This document shows, one piece after another, positions 61,144-64,000 of a stretch of 64,000 nucleotides of DNA (its first letter is position 1; each line of letters begins with the position of its first letter). Below the pieces are notes generated by a model, which made no database searches, had not been told where the DNA came from, and was given only the letters and a program-made list of their open reading frames with translations. This stretch comes from JAJPKR01 sp050746125 (lineage in GTDB: Bacteria; Acidobacteriota; Terriglobia; Terriglobales; SCQP01): positions 31,604 to 95,603 of the forward strand of contig JBOGKX010000012.1 in the NCBI GenBank assembly GCA_050746125.1, in the 5' to 3' direction. A program made the position numbers and the translations under genes.

Positions 61144-61520
61144 CGCATCACCATGACTTCCGTGGCCTTGATCAGCGCCGTCGCCGCCATGCCTGGCGCG
61201 AGGCCTAATTCGTCGGCGGCTTCAGCCGTGATCACCGCCTTGATCTGTTGATCGCCGATGGCCAGCGTTACCGCGGCCAGCAAGCCCTCCCGCCGCACCG
61301 CCACCACCGTGCCGCGCAGTTGGTTGCGCCCGCTGATGCGCGCTCCCGGGCGCGCTGGACCGCTGTCGGCGCGCAGCCGCTCGATCTCGCTCGCGGCAAT
61401 ACGGTAATGGCCGCCCGGCGTCTTGTTTGCTGCCAACTTGTGCTGATAGAGCCATTGCTTGAGCGTGGGATAGGAGACGCCCAGTTCCGCAGCCGCCTCC
61501 CTTGGCTTGTAAAATTTCAC
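61140..61520 (-). CDS. HTH-TOBE (Mop) molybdate-responsive regulator
   Basis: 126-residue protein with an excisionase-like helix-turn-helix (VKFYKPREAAAELGVSYPTLK in the first 21 positions; core AAAELGVSYPTLKQWLY) and a C-terminal Mop/TOBE domain (LRGTVVAVRREGLLAAVTLA) that binds molybdate. It should control the transporter genes after it. GTG at 61520 starts the HTH exactly; TAGAAT seven bases before would make the mRNA leaderless. Upstream it is divergent from dnaK. Confidence 0.88.
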   Translation of the reverse strand: MKFYKPREAAAELGVSYPTLKQWLYQHKLAANKTPGGHYRIAASEIERLRADSGPARPGARISGRNQLRGTVVAVRREGLLAAVTLAIGDQQIKAVITAEAADELGLAPGMAATALIKATEVMVMR

Positions 61521-61602
61521 GTTTGTGATTCTATGCGATTTTGGCAAAAATTCGTACCGAATCGTCGCCGCCGAGTTTGACAAAGAACGGCTAAGGAGAA
61601 CC

Positions 61603-61631
61603 TTGACAAAACCACGCTCACATCGTAGCCT
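61603..61631 (+). promoter_or_regulatory. Candidate dnaK promoter
   Basis: TTGACA (61603-61608) and TAGCCT (61626-61631) are 17 bp apart, about 30 bp before the dnaK ATG at 61661. A second TTGACA at 61577-61582 lacks a fitting -10. No CIRCE (HrcA) or HAIR (HspR) inverted repeat was recognised. Confidence 0.5.
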
Positions 61632-61660
61632 GGATTTGGCAATTTTTACGGAGCCATAAC

Positions 61661-63592
<1,932 letters not shown>

Positions 63593-63683
63593 GAAGCAGG
63601 GATCGGGGATCGGGGCTAGGCGGGCGCGGCAATTCAGCGCTGCGACTGGGCACTGATCTCGGCTCCCTGGTCCCTGTTGTGCC

Positions 63684-64000
63684 ATGGCGACGGCGACGAA
63701 AGACTATTACGCGATCCTAGGCGTTAAACGGCAGGCCACCGCCGACGAGGTTCGCAAAGCCTATCGCCGCTTGGCGCGCAAGCTGCATCCCGACGTCAAC
63801 CCCAACAACAAAGCCGCCGAAGAGCGCTTCAAGGAAGTGCAAGAGGCCTATGACGTCTTGGGCGACGCCAAGAAACGCGAGTTCTACGACCGCGTCGGCT
63901 TCTATTCGGATCAAGCGTTTCAGCAGGGCGCCGGCGCCTTTACCGGCGCGCCGCCGCCGGGCGCCGGTTCGGCCGGCGCCGGTTCGGCCGGTGCGCGCAC
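63684..64000 (+). CDS. J-domain co-chaperone (DnaJ/CbpA), cut by window edge
   Basis: 105 complete codons from ATG 63684. The J-domain DYYAILGVKRQATADEVRKAY with the HPD motif at 35-37 (LHPDVNP) is intact and stimulates Hsp70 ATPase. After it comes a Gly/Ala-rich linker (GAGAFTGAPPPGAGSAG), still open at the right edge. DnaJ and CbpA cannot be told apart until the zinc-finger region is seen. The position after dnaK favours the principal co-chaperone. Confidence 0.93.
   Translation, partial: MATATKDYYAILGVKRQATADEVRKAYRRLARKLHPDVNPNNKAAEERFKEVQEAYDVLGDAKKREFYDRVGFYSDQAFQQGAGAFTGAPPPGAGSAGAGSAGAR

Noticed and set aside
61521..61660. CIRCE or HAIR heat-shock operator upstream of dnaK
   Set aside because: No TTAGCACTC-type inverted repeat or HspR repeat was seen.

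Overview
The window comes from the chromosome of a high-G+C Gram-negative bacterium, most likely an Acidobacteriota member. This placement is inferred from gene content. It rests on TrmFO next to XerC, a long exported protein with repeated Asp-box (BNR) motifs, BON-domain and Cu/haem exported proteins typical of soil acidobacteria, a mycobacterial-type Sdh1 succinate dehydrogenase, type III pantothenate kinase, and lipid A acyltransferase plus MlaEF outer-membrane maintenance genes. Almost all of it is dense housekeeping DNA. No rRNA, tRNA, CRISPR array or intact insertion sequence was recognised.

Layout. 1-5781 (minus): a GGDEF/HD-GYP sensor, a zinc ribbon, trmFO and xerC (cut by the left edge). 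6111-9426: a four-BON-domain exported protein with a Pro/Gln repeat tract, overlapping rsmB tail to tail. 9464-14871 (plus): a tandem ThyX-like protein, then the pyrR-pyrB-pyrC pyrimidine operon and a lipid A-type acyltransferase. 14882-24969: HIT protein, CDF metal exporter, small lipoprotein, a haem/copper exported protein, leuCD, envelope proteins, a GH27 alpha-galactosidase, a small cytochrome c and P5C dehydrogenase. 24980-30365 (minus): coaX-birA-nadC, an aldo-keto reductase and mlaEF. 30434-33896 (plus): aroC-def-fmt and an SDR. 33903-44618: a sugar-phosphate-isomerase-like protein, cytochrome c and GAF proteins, a BtuF-like protein, a Kef-type antiporter, a sortilin/BNR protein, a NYN-LOTUS RNA-binding protein and a FecR-like protein. 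45049-56143: a flavin reductase and a DUF302 protein, then a long minus-strand Fe-S block, sufBCDSU-sufT-rrf2 followed by sdhCAB, which links cluster assembly to a cluster-rich respiratory enzyme.

56144-59374 is the accessory part. It holds a broken AbrB-type antitoxin gene, a vapBC toxin-antitoxin pair with a perfect inverted repeat around its -10 box, a 5'-truncated IS1595-family transposase, and a compact four-gene cassette of unknown function. The last cassette gene is only 49 codons, and the third looks HEPN-like. This cassette is the best candidate for an undescribed system. To its right lie a molybdate/tungstate uptake operon with no ATPase gene, then dnaK and the start of a J-domain gene at the right edge.

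Several genes (leuC, vapB, the cassette, the Mop regulator) have a -10-like hexamer 6-8 nt before the start codon and no Shine-Dalgarno, which suggests leaderless transcripts. Many operons are coupled through ATGA or TGATG overlaps.
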